Positions 6,378 through 13,859 are shown, counted from the first letter of the stretch. The stretch is DNA of 14,767 bases from Thermodesulfovibrionales bacterium (GCA_030018605.1 JASEHP010000025.1:1-14767); one strand, 5' to 3'. Notes: a model not told the origin generated them from the sequence alone. A program made the numbers and translations.

Positions 6378-7823
6378 ATGCTTCCTGAAAAACTTAAAAG
6401 GATTGATGACACAAAAATAGAAGTCCCTGCTGATTATAAGCCCGGAATGAGAGTCAAGGGAATTATTTACGTTGACGAAATCCTTGAAAAAGACCTCGAA
6501 TCCCATTCTATTGATCAGGTCGCAAATGTGGCAACACTGCCGGGTATTGTAAACGCGTCAATGGCAATGCCTGATGTCCATACCGGTTATGGATTTGCCA
6601 TCGGCGGAGTTGCCGCTTTTGATCTGGATGAAGGAATAGTCTCGCCCGGAGGCGTGGGCTATGACATAAACTGCGGCGTGCGCCTTTTAATGACCAATCT
6701 GAAGAAAATTGATATTGTTCCGAAACTCAAAGACCTTGTCAGCGTTTTATATAATGAAATCCCTTCAGGCGTGGGTTCAAAAGGAAAGATCCGGCTCACG
6801 CCTGACAGCGAAAGAAGATTGATGCTTAACGGAGCGCGTTGGGCAGTGGAAGAAGGATACGGAGAGATGTCAGACCTTGAAAGGATTGAATCAGGAGGAT
6901 GCATTGACGGCGCAGACCCTGACCTCATAAGCAAGAAGGCATATGAAAGAGGAAGGGCGCAACAGGGGACTCTCGGTTCAGGAAATCATTTCCTTGAGAT
7001 ACAGTATGTTGACGAGATATACGATGAAAAATCCGCCAATGCAATCGGCCTTTTTGAAGGACAGGTTACTGTGATGATACATACAGGCTCGCGCGGGTTT
7101 GGGCATCAGGTGTGCACGGATTTTCTTGAGGTAATGGAGAGGGCTGTCAGTAAATACAAAATTGAACTTCCAGACAGAGAACTCGCGTGCGCTCCGTATA
7201 AAAGCCCTGAGGCTCAGGACTATCTTGCAGCTATGAGGGCTGCCGCAAATTATGCGTGGGCGAACAGACAGTGCATAATGCACTGGACAAGAGAGGCGTT
7301 TATGGAATTTTTCGGGACATCGCCAAGGGAACTCGGAATGAGTCTGGTATATGACGTTGCGCATAACATCGCAAAAGTGGAAGAACACATCGTTAATGGC
7401 AGAAAGAAAAAACTGGTGGTTCACAGAAAAGGAGCAACGCGCGCATTTCCTCCGGGACATCCAGATTTGCCTGACGCTTATAAACAGACAGGCCAGCCTG
7501 TCTTGATACCCGGCGACATGGGAAGGGCGTCCTTTGTTCTTATCGGGACGGAAAAGGCGATGAATGAAACATTCGGTTCTACATGCCACGGCGCTGGAAG
7601 GGTGATGTCAAGGCATCAGGCGATAAGGAAGGCAAGGGGACGCGCTATCTGGCGGGAAATGGAAGACAGGGGCATAATAGTCCGTTCTGCAGGAAGAGAG
7701 ACGCTTGCCGAGGAGATGTCAGAGGCGTATAAGGATGTTTCGGATGTTGTTGATGTTGTTCACAGAGCGGGGATATCAAAAAGGGTTGCGAGGTTAAGGC
7801 CGATGGGAGTTATTAAAGGGTAA
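6378..7823 (+). CDS. rtcB: RNA-splicing ligase RtcB
   Basis: Joins RNA 2',3'-cyclic phosphate or 3'-phosphate ends to 5'-OH ends using GTP and Mn2+, in tRNA splicing or RNA repair. At 481 aa it matches the archaeal/bacterial RtcB length. All key residues are visible: D96 and C99 in GGVGYDINCG, N203 and H204 in GSGNHF, H235 in IHTGSRG, H329 in YDVAHN (Mn2+ ligands by alignment with Pyrococcus RtcB), and the guanylylated histidine H404 in STCHGAGR. RKGATRAFPPGHP (350-362) and the C-terminal RLRPMGVIKG are also typical. AGAGGT (6368-6373) lies just after the 67-bp repeat and 4 nt before the ATG. It sits directly downstream of its activator archease; they probably form one operon with rsmA, though the repeat may alter coupling. 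No RNA cyclase (rtcA) or rtcR is seen. Confidence 0.97.
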   Translation: MLPEKLKRIDDTKIEVPADYKPGMRVKGIIYVDEILEKDLESHSIDQVANVATLPGIVNASMAMPDVHTGYGFAIGGVAAFDLDEGIVSPGGVGYDINCGVRLLMTNLKKIDIVPKLKDLVSVLYNEIPSGVGSKGKIRLTPDSERRLMLNGARWAVEEGYGEMSDLERIESGGCIDGADPDLISKKAYERGRAQQGTLGSGNHFLEIQYVDEIYDEKSANAIGLFEGQVTVMIHTGSRGFGHQVCTDFLEVMERAVSKYKIELPDRELACAPYKSPEAQDYLAAMRAAANYAWANRQCIMHWTREAFMEFFGTSPRELGMSLVYDVAHNIAKVEEHIVNGRKKKLVVHRKGATRAFPPGHPDLPDAYKQTGQPVLIPGDMGRASFVLIGTEKAMNETFGSTCHGAGRVMSRHQAIRKARGRAIWREMEDRGIIVRSAGRETLAEEMSEAYKDVSDVVDVVHRAGISKRVARLRPMGVIKG

Positions 7824-7827
7824 GTCA

Positions 7828-7843
7828 TTCGGGATGTCCCGAA
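7828..7843 (+). terminator. short hairpin after rtcB, weak terminator candidate
   Basis: TTCGGGATGTCCCGAA is a perfect 7-bp inverted repeat with a 2-nt loop, starting 4 nt after the rtcB stop. It is not followed by a proper T-tract (only CCACTTTTCGCTTT), so intrinsic termination is uncertain. The 2-nt loop is tight, and the motif may be part of the repeat-rich gap rather than a terminator. Confidence 0.3.
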
Positions 7844-7846
7844 CCA

Positions 7847-8003
7847 CTTTTCGCTTTCTGCAGAGACTTTTTGACAAATCTATGGCTCATTACAGGCAAT
7901 TTCAAAACTCGTTCCGAAGGCTTTCGGAACTCAAACAGTTGAAATTGCTTATCTTCCACTTCGCCGAGATTTGTTGCCAAAAATTTCTCTGATGCCGCTC
8001 AAA
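7847..8003. repeat. dispersed nested-hairpin repeat, copy 2
   Basis: Homologous to 2895-3039 and in the same orientation. It shares the outer arms (ACTTTTTGACAAATCT near 7866-7881 against AGATTTGTTGCC near 7968-7979) and the same inner stem GCAATTTCAA (7896-7905) with TTGAAATTGC (7939-7948). The tip differs: copy 2 has the longer palindrome GTTCCGAA (7911-7918) with TTCGGAAC (7923-7930), where copy 1 has CGCTTGCG. A partial duplicate of the repeat's 3' end (gatgtcgctcaaaat) recurs at 8029-8043, matching 3027-3040 better than the copy's own end does. Together these fill most of the 291-nt gap between rtcB and rnj. Confidence 0.8.
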
Positions 8004-8060
8004 GGGTTCGGAACAATCACAAAATATCGATGTCGCTCAAAATAGCCCTGCTTTTGTTTG

Positions 8061-8088
8061 TTGACGATGCGGCATTCTCCCCTATAAA
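8061..8088 (+). promoter_or_regulatory. second candidate promoter upstream of rnj
   Basis: TTGACG (8061-8066) and TATAAA (8083-8088) are separated by 16 bp, a reasonable sigma70-type pair. Initiation near 8095 would leave a leader of about 20 nt without a Shine-Dalgarno. It may act alongside the stronger extended -10 at 8100-8108. Confidence 0.4.
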
Positions 8089-8099
8089 TATTGGTAATC

Positions 8100-8108
8100 T
8101 GTTATAAT
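8100..8108 (+). promoter_or_regulatory. extended -10 promoter of rnj, predicted leaderless
   Basis: TGTTATAAT is a perfect extended -10. The hexamer TATAAT (8103-8108) ends exactly 6 nt before the ATG at 8115, the same geometry as in front of rsmA. No Shine-Dalgarno precedes the ATG. This element also overlaps the 5' end of the longer alternative reading frame (TTG at 8091), which argues for the ATG as the real start. Confidence 0.65.
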
Positions 8109-8114
8109 TCTGCA

Positions 8115-9770
8115 ATGGGAAAGACTCTCTCTATTATCCCTCTCGGCGGTGTTGAGGAGATAGGCCTCAACATGACCGTGATAGGATACGGAGACGACCT
8201 TATTATCATAGACGCTGGTTTGATGTTTCCCGAAGAAGACATGCTCGGCGTCGATTTTGTCATTCCTGACTTCTCTTATCTCATCGAAAATAAGGACAAG
8301 ATAAAGGGCATTGTGATCACTCACGGACATGAAGACCACACAGGAGCGCTTCCCCTTCTTTTAAAAGAGATAGATGTCCCGATCTACGGCACTCCGCTTA
8401 CACTTGGACTTGTAAAAGAGAAACTGAAAGAACATTCTCTTGAAAATGCCACACTCATCCCCGTCAAGCCGAGGGATGTGGTGAACCTCGGTGCGTTTTC
8501 AATAGAATTTGTGCGCGTTACCCACAGCATTGTTGACGGTGTGGGATTGGGAATAGATACGCCCCTTGGGAAGATTGTGCATACAGGAGACTTTAAGCTT
8601 GACCCGACGCCTGTTGACGGGCAGTTGATGGACTTCCACAAGTTTTCCGAATACGGAGAAAAAGGCACTCTATTGATGCTTTCTGACAGCACGAATGCTG
8701 AAAAAGGCGGATTTACATTTTCCGAGAAGGAAGTAAGGCGCGCATTTGAGGACATCTTTTCAACATCGCAGGGAAGAATAATAATTGCTACTTTTGCCTC
8801 AAACATACACAGGATTCAGCAGGCGATTGACGTTGCGGTAAAATTCGGAAGAAAAGTAATCCTTTGCGGCAGGAGCATTGTCTCCAATGCTCAGATTGCG
8901 CTTGACCTCGGCTATCTCCAGATACCGAGAGAGACATGGCTCAGGCTTGAGGATTTAAAAAAGCTTGAGGACAAAGAGGTTGTTATTATAACAACAGGCA
9001 GTCAGGGCGAACCCATGAGCGTGCTCTCGCGGATTGCCACTGATGAGCATAAGAATATAAAAGCCAAGCATGGAGACACCGTGATACTTTCAGCAAAGAT
9101 GATTCCCGGGAATGAGCGCTCCATAGGAAGGATTATAAATCATCTCTTCAAGAGAGGCGCAAACGTCATATATGAAAAGGTTTCAGAGATACACGTCTCA
9201 GGCCATGCGTCAAAAGAAGAACTCAAGCTCATGCTCAATCTGGTGAAACCCAAATATTTCATACCAGTTCACGGCGAGTACAGGCATCTGGTATATCATT
9301 CAAATCTGGCTGAGAAGGTGGGCATTCCTAAAGAAAATATATTTATTCTTGAAAACGGCGAGATGCTTGAGATTGCAGATACAGGCGCTGCGAAAAACGG
9401 CAGGGTGAATTCCGGAAGGATATTCATTGACGGCAAGGGAGTTGGAGATGTCGAAGACATGGTTCTTCGCGACAGGAGAAGGCTTGGATATGACGGCATT
9501 GTGCTTGTGATGATTGCTGTTGAAAAACTTACAGGCAAGCTTGTCTCAGGGCCGGATATAATCACAAGAGGCTTTGTCTTTGAAGATACGGTTCCTGATC
9601 TCATTAATAATATCGGCGGCCTTGTGTCAGAGACGCTGAAGGTGTTGGACAAGGAGATAATGCTGGACCCGTCTCTGGTTAAGGCCAAGATACGAAGCGT
9701 GTTGAAGAAGTATCTCAGAAATACTATGGAAAAAAGCCCTATGATAGTGCCGATAATTTTTGAGGTATAA
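8115..9770 (+). CDS. rnj: ribonuclease J
   Basis: A beta-CASP metallo-beta-lactamase ribonuclease with 5'-3' exonuclease and endonuclease activity in mRNA decay and RNA maturation. The 551-residue length fits RNase J. The MBL zinc motif HGHEDH is at 70-75, the next histidine H137 is in RVTHSIVD, and HTGDFKLDP has its metal-binding aspartate at D159. The beta-CASP region contains GRSIVSNAQIA and TTGSQGEPMSVLSRIA, and HVSGHASKEELKLML followed by PVHGEYRHL completes the conserved C-terminal motifs. The C-terminal domain is present. A TTG at 8091 would add 8 residues (MVICYNSA) read from promoter DNA; the ATG at 8115 begins the conserved MGKTLSIIPLGGVEEIG and is preferred. Together with rtcB and rsmA it makes this an RNA-maintenance neighbourhood. 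Confidence 0.96.
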   Translation: MGKTLSIIPLGGVEEIGLNMTVIGYGDDLIIIDAGLMFPEEDMLGVDFVIPDFSYLIENKDKIKGIVITHGHEDHTGALPLLLKEIDVPIYGTPLTLGLVKEKLKEHSLENATLIPVKPRDVVNLGAFSIEFVRVTHSIVDGVGLGIDTPLGKIVHTGDFKLDPTPVDGQLMDFHKFSEYGEKGTLLMLSDSTNAEKGGFTFSEKEVRRAFEDIFSTSQGRIIIATFASNIHRIQQAIDVAVKFGRKVILCGRSIVSNAQIALDLGYLQIPRETWLRLEDLKKLEDKEVVIITTGSQGEPMSVLSRIATDEHKNIKAKHGDTVILSAKMIPGNERSIGRIINHLFKRGANVIYEKVSEIHVSGHASKEELKLMLNLVKPKYFIPVHGEYRHLVYHSNLAEKVGIPKENIFILENGEMLEIADTGAAKNGRVNSGRIFIDGKGVGDVEDMVLRDRRRLGYDGIVLVMIAVEKLTGKLVSGPDIITRGFVFEDTVPDLINNIGGLVSETLKVLDKEIMLDPSLVKAKIRSVLKKYLRNTMEKSPMIVPIIFEV

Positions 9771-9794
9771 AAAGATTTGGAAGGAGGGATAATT

Positions 9795-10220
9795 ATGAGC
9801 AGAAAAATAATTTTTTTTGTTGTTTTAACCCTTGCAATGTCCTCAAACAGCATTACATTGGGCGCTGATAAAGAAGTGTCGCAAAATCTTATTATGAAAG
9901 AGATGATTGCACTTGATAAGGCATTCAAGACAACTATTGATGCGGTTGTGTTGAACCGGCTTGATAAGATTGGCCCTGCATTTGAGGAAGTGCATAAGGT
10001 AAGGGAAGAGGTTGAAAAAACCGTAAAGGGAGGCAAAAAAATAACCCTTCCCAAAAATCAGGAACGTTTCAAAATGTTCATCGGGCTTGATAACAGGTTC
10101 CATAAAGAGGTGGAGATACTTATGGAATCAGCAAGGAAAAATCATATGGTCAGAGTTATGAAACAGACTAACAGGCTTCTCGGCTTATGCGTGAGATGTC
10201 ATACGATGTTCAGGAAGTAG
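9795..10220 (+). CDS. c'-like periplasmic monoheme cytochrome
   Basis: A 141-residue exported protein. The signal peptide is MSRKIIFFVVLTLAMSSNSI with cleavage probably after LGA (about residue 24). The mature part is predicted mostly helical, with one heme c motif CVRCH (C132, C135, H136) five residues from the C-terminus. A CxxCH close to the C-terminus of a small helical protein is the layout of the cytochrome c'/c556 four-helix-bundle group, which bind small gases or move electrons; the exact role here is not clear. GGAGGG (9783-9788) lies 6 nt before the ATG, which defines the start; an in-frame TTG at 9777 lies upstream of the ribosome binding site and is not used. It begins 24 nt after rnj and 9 nt separate it from uppP. 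Confidence 0.78.
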   Translation: MSRKIIFFVVLTLAMSSNSITLGADKEVSQNLIMKEMIALDKAFKTTIDAVVLNRLDKIGPAFEEVHKVREEVEKTVKGGKKITLPKNQERFKMFIGLDNRFHKEVEILMESARKNHMVRVMKQTNRLLGLCVRCHTMFRK

Positions 10221-10229
10221 CAGCCGCGC

Positions 10230-11045
10230 ATGGATTTGATAGTTCTTTTAAAGGGTCTCTTTCTGGGGGTCGTGGAGGGCATAACCGAGTTTATCCCTGT
10301 CTCATCAACCGGCCATTTAATCCTTGCCGGAGACCTTATTGGTTTTAACGATGAAAAGGCAAAGGTCTTTGATGTATTCATTCAGCTTGGAGCGATTCTA
10401 TCTGTTGTATGGCTTTACAGGGAAAAGGTTTTTGCTGTGATAAGGGGAATTGCAAGCCGTAGAGATGCCCGCTCTTTTACGCTCAACATAATTATTGCTT
10501 TCCTTCCGGCTGCATTCATTGGATTGCTGACTCATAAGGCCATAAAGGCATATTTCTTTAATCCTATCACTGTTGCAATAGCGCTCATTGCAGGGGGGAT
10601 TGCGATTCTGCTGATAGAAAGGATGAACCACCGGTCACACGTGAAGGATGTAGACAACATTACCCTGAAACAGGCAATAGGAGTTGGAATCGCTCAGTGC
10701 CTGTCACTGGTCCCCGGGGTTTCACGTTCAGGTGCAACGATTATGGGCGGACTACTTGCAGGATTTGACAGAAAAGTTGCCGTTGAATTTTCCTTTTTTC
10801 TTGCTATTCCTACCATGGTTGCAGCAACAGGATATGATTTGCTTTCAAACATACACGGCCTTTCGTTATCGGATGTCCCGCTCTTTGCCATCGGGTTTGT
10901 AACGTCATTCTTTTCAGCTTTGATTGTCATCAAGTCGTTTCTCAGGTATGTCTCACGGCATAATTTTTCAGGGTTTGCATATTACCGGATAGGATTCGGT
11001 TTGCTCGTGCTGGCCTTTTACTGGCAGAGGGGGTGGGAATTCTAA
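10230..11045 (+). CDS. uppP: undecaprenyl-diphosphate phosphatase
   Basis: An integral inner-membrane phosphatase (BacA/UppP) that recycles undecaprenyl pyrophosphate to the monophosphate carrier used for peptidoglycan and O-antigen synthesis; overexpression is known to raise bacitracin resistance. The 271-residue length is typical. The first signature EGITEFIPVSSTGH is at 17-30 with the catalytic glutamates, and the second signature PGVSRSGAT is at 162-170 with the catalytic arginine R166. Multiple hydrophobic helices fill the rest. The ATG lies 9 nt after the cytochrome stop with only a weak GGAAG about 12 nt upstream, so expression may depend on read-through. Confidence 0.96.
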   Translation: MDLIVLLKGLFLGVVEGITEFIPVSSTGHLILAGDLIGFNDEKAKVFDVFIQLGAILSVVWLYREKVFAVIRGIASRRDARSFTLNIIIAFLPAAFIGLLTHKAIKAYFFNPITVAIALIAGGIAILLIERMNHRSHVKDVDNITLKQAIGVGIAQCLSLVPGVSRSGATIMGGLLAGFDRKVAVEFSFFLAIPTMVAATGYDLLSNIHGLSLSDVPLFAIGFVTSFFSALIVIKSFLRYVSRHNFSGFAYYRIGFGLLVLAFYWQRGWEF

Positions 11046-11136
11046 TGGAGTTGTTTCACAATATTTTTTCAGGACACACATCGGATATTTTTGTGTATTA
11101 TAGATTTATGCCTGCGGGCATAATCACCGGAGGGAT

Positions 11137-13203
11137 ATGGCTGAAAGGATAAAGAGGGTTAAAGACGAAGTCCTCGGTATCGTCTCAATCTTGGGCGGCA
11201 TTTACATCGGGCTGAGCCTTGTGACTCACAAGAAATGGGACCCTTCGCTGCTCACGTTTACTAACTCTTCTTCAAAGAACTACGGCGGCATAGTAGGAGC
11301 TTATATGTCAGATGCTTTGCTGATGATTATAGGAATATCAGCCTTTGCGATACCGCTGTTCATAGTCGTATACGGCGTTAAGAGACTCCTCAGAAAAGAA
11401 GCCCACAGGATACATTTGATAGGCGCACTGCTTTTTGTCCTGTCTTCTTCAATACTTTTGTCTCTGATGTCAGCCACGTTTAATCTTAAGATTGAGAGTA
11501 ATCCGGGAGGCATAACAGGACTGTTCATCTCGGATTTAACAAGAAATCTTTTATCAATACCCGGAGCGTATATTTTTTCGCTGGCAATATTCCTGTCTTC
11601 CATCGTGCTTCTCAGCCCGGTGTCCTTGGTATCACTTATATTGAGGGGCAGGAAGAATGAGGCAGGTGAAGAAGAACAGGTATCTGAGCCGCTGATTGAA
11701 GAAAACATTATTCAAGGCGCAGAATCTCTGGAGCCTTTTCTGACAGAATCTGCACGACAGTTTGAACAGGAGGCGCCTTTATTAAAACCGGTAAATACAA
11801 GGCTGCGCAGGGCAGGAGACTATACTCTGCCTTCTTTAGAACTGCTTAATGTATATGATTCAGGGATAAGGCCGTCAAAGGATGAACTTCTGGCAAGCTC
11901 TTCTCTGCTTGTACAGAAACTCTCCGATTTTGATGTAGATGGAAAGATAACACAAGTGCAGGCAGGGCCTATTGTGACAATGTATGAGTTTGAACCTGCG
12001 CCAGGAGTGAAAATAAACAGGGTAGTTTCACTGTCAGACGACCTTGCGCTTGCGCTTAAGGCTCCCGGAGTAAGGGTGTCTCCTATTTCCGGCAAATCAG
12101 CCATAGGCATTGAAGTTCCGAACAGGCTGCGCGAGACAGTATCCCTGAGAGAAATTGTGTCTGCCGACAGCTTTATGAAAAACCACTCAAGACTCACGCT
12201 GGCTCTAGGGAAAGACATATTCGGCAATCCAGTAATTTCTGATCTTGCTAAGATGCCGCATCTTCTTGTTGCAGGAGCCACAGGCTCTGGTAAGAGCGTA
12301 TCAATAAACTCTATGGTGATGAGCATTCTTTATAAGGCTTCTCCTAAAGAAGTTAAGATGCTGATGATAGACCCTAAACTCCTTGAACTTTCCGCTTACG
12401 AAGGGATTCCGCATCTTATCTCGCCTGTCATAACAAACCCGAAAGAGGCGGCAGAGGCGCTGCGCAAGATGGTTTTTGAGATGGAGAATAGATACAGACT
12501 ACTTGCTCAAAAAAGCGCGAAGAATATAGAGAACTACAATAAAGTGGTTTCAGAGGAGGAGCATCTGCCTTATATTGTTATTTTTATAGATGAGCTTGCA
12601 GACTTGATGTTCGCCTCGGCGAATGAAGTTGAGGATGCCATAGCAAGGCTCGCACAGATGGCGCGCGCCTCAGGCATACATCTTGTCCTTGCAACACAGA
12701 GGCCGTCGGTTGATGTTATCACAGGCGTCATTAAGGCTAATTTCCCGGCAAGGATCTCGTTCCATGTTACCACAAGGATAGATTCAAGGACTATTCTCGA
12801 TGCGCAGGGCGCTGAACAGCTTCTTGGCAAGGGCGATATGCTTTTCATGCTTCCGGGGACAAAGATAATACGCATACACGGCGCACTCATCACAGAAGAC
12901 GAGATAAAGACAGTTACGGATTTTATCAGGGCACAGGGAGTCCCGGATTATTCCATATTTGAAAATATACAGATAGAAGAGCCGATGGATAACGAGTTCT
13001 CTGCCGAGAGGGATGAGATGTATCATAAGGCAGTGGAACATGCAGAATCTGTGGGTGAGGTGTCCATATCGTCAATCCAGAGGCGGTTTAAGATAGGTTA
13101 TAACAGGGCAGCGAGCATTATGGAACTGATGGAGGAAGACGGGCTGGTAGGCCCCCAAAAAGGCGCAGGCAAACCCAGAGATTTTCTGAGGAGAAGAAGA
13201 TGA
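11137..13203 (+). CDS. ftsK: DNA translocase FtsK/SpoIIIE
   Basis: A membrane-anchored hexameric DNA pump at the division septum that clears and aligns chromosome termini. At 688 aa it is a compact FtsK with a short linker. N-terminal membrane segments occur around residues 12-29, 58-82, 92-111 and 143-168. An acidic linker is near 173-220. The alpha domain covers about 235-345. The motor has Walker A GATGSGKS at 380-387 and Walker B VIFIDE at 481-486, with LATQRPSVDVITG following. The C-terminal gamma winged helix (about 625-688) has SISSIQRRFKIGYNRAASIMELME, the domain that reads polar DNA motifs. GGAGGG (11129-11134) is closer than usual (about 3 nt) to the ATG, but the N-terminus fits the family. 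A 91-nt gap separates it from uppP, with only a weak TATTAT (11096-11101) as a possible -10. It overlaps lolA by 4 nt. Confidence 0.96.
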   Translation: MAERIKRVKDEVLGIVSILGGIYIGLSLVTHKKWDPSLLTFTNSSSKNYGGIVGAYMSDALLMIIGISAFAIPLFIVVYGVKRLLRKEAHRIHLIGALLFVLSSSILLSLMSATFNLKIESNPGGITGLFISDLTRNLLSIPGAYIFSLAIFLSSIVLLSPVSLVSLILRGRKNEAGEEEQVSEPLIEENIIQGAESLEPFLTESARQFEQEAPLLKPVNTRLRRAGDYTLPSLELLNVYDSGIRPSKDELLASSSLLVQKLSDFDVDGKITQVQAGPIVTMYEFEPAPGVKINRVVSLSDDLALALKAPGVRVSPISGKSAIGIEVPNRLRETVSLREIVSADSFMKNHSRLTLALGKDIFGNPVISDLAKMPHLLVAGATGSGKSVSINSMVMSILYKASPKEVKMLMIDPKLLELSAYEGIPHLISPVITNPKEAAEALRKMVFEMENRYRLLAQKSAKNIENYNKVVSEEEHLPYIVIFIDELADLMFASANEVEDAIARLAQMARASGIHLVLATQRPSVDVITGVIKANFPARISFHVTTRIDSRTILDAQGAEQLLGKGDMLFMLPGTKIIRIHGALITEDEIKTVTDFIRAQGVPDYSIFENIQIEEPMDNEFSAERDEMYHKAVEHAESVGEVSISSIQRRFKIGYNRAASIMELMEEDGLVGPQKGAGKPRDFLRRRR

Positions 13204-13859
13204 AATCAGTTACGAGTTACGAGTTACAAGTTACAAGTTTTATCAGAGCATTTTTTTTACTTGTCACTTGTCACTTGTCACTTGTCACTGCTGTTCTTGC
13301 TGAAGATGAGGTTGCAAGGATTCAGGAGGCTTACAGGAATATAAGCGATATGAAAGCCGGCTTTGTCCAGAAAAATTACATGAAAGACCTCGGCAGGACA
13401 GATACATACAAAGGCGTTCTTTTTATAAAGAGGCATTCAAAGATGAGATGGGAATACAGGGGGGATAAGCCGCAGGAAATTATAATAAATAACGATAAGA
13501 TTCTGATATATAAAAAGGCGGAGAAACAGGCGTTCAAAAGCGCTTTCAGCAGGCAGACATACGGACAGGCGCCTGTTGCTATGCTGAGCGGTTTTGGAAA
13601 GGTAAGAGAGGAATTTAATATAACAAAAAAAAATAAAAGGCTGGTTCTTGTGCCTAAAAATCCTATGGGAAATATTGTTTCCGTGGAGATAGAAACATCC
13701 GATGAAGACTTTCCTATAAAATCTTTTATAATAAATGACATGCGTTCAAACAGGATAGAGATACAGCTTAAAGATATCGAGATAAACACAGGCCTTAAAG
13801 ATGCGGCCTTTGATTTTTCTTTGCCTGAAGGAGTGAACATCTATGAGCATAATTTTTAA
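13200..13859 (+). CDS. lolA: outer-membrane lipoprotein carrier protein LolA, with a repeat-derived signal peptide
   Basis: A periplasmic chaperone that carries lipoproteins from the LolCDE transporter to the outer membrane. The 219-residue precursor has a signal peptide ending about residue 34 (AVLA before EDEVARIQ). The mature domain shows the LolA pattern: MKAGFVQKNYMKDLGRTDTY, GVLFIKRHSKMRWEY, and a C-terminal IKDIEI-like strand and LPEGVNIYEH tail. The signal region is unusual because most of it (residues 3-30) is encoded by two arrays of 7-nt units (13208-13235 and 13259-13286) and a T8 run (13251-13258). No in-frame start codon lies after the arrays, so the whole repeat must be translated. 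GAGGAG (13188-13193) is 6 nt from the ATG, which overlaps the ftsK stop. An A9 run (13625-13633) lies later in the gene. Confidence 0.9.
   Translation: MKSVTSYELQVTSFIRAFFLLVTCHLSLVTAVLAEDEVARIQEAYRNISDMKAGFVQKNYMKDLGRTDTYKGVLFIKRHSKMRWEYRGDKPQEIIINNDKILIYKKAEKQAFKSAFSRQTYGQAPVAMLSGFGKVREEFNITKKNKRLVLVPKNPMGNIVSVEIETSDEDFPIKSFIINDMRSNRIEIQLKDIEINTGLKDAAFDFSLPEGVNIYEHNF
13208..13289. repeat. paired 7-nt tandem repeat arrays inside lolA signal sequence
   Basis: Array 1 has four units of AGTTACG/AGTTACA (13208-13235). Array 2 has four units of ACTTGTC plus ACT (13259-13289). The arrays are imperfect reverse complements (AGTTACAAG against CTTGTCACT), so they can form a hairpin with a 20-odd nt loop that includes a T8 run. 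The unit length is not a multiple of three. Confidence 0.85.

Noticed and set aside
6978..7589. 203-codon - strand ORF opposite rtcB
   Set aside because: It is antisense to invariant RtcB motifs, with no ribosome binding site or recognisable domain.
8091..8114. TTG start giving an 8-residue longer RNase J
   Set aside because: The added residues are read from the -10 element, there is no Shine-Dalgarno, and the conserved protein begins at the ATG at 8115.
9777..9794. TTG start for the cytochrome gene
   Set aside because: GGAGGG lies between this TTG and the ATG at 9795, so the ATG is the ribosome-selected start, and it begins a normal signal peptide.
9296..10054. 252-codon - strand ORF opposite rnj and the cytochrome gene
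   Set aside because: It is opposite strongly conserved RNase J coding sequence and a cytochrome with a clear ribosome binding site; its composition (Ser/Ile/Thr-rich) is that of an antisense shadow.
13208..13289. CRISPR-like array
   Set aside because: The units are 7 nt long, contiguous and without spacers; this is a tandem repeat within lolA.
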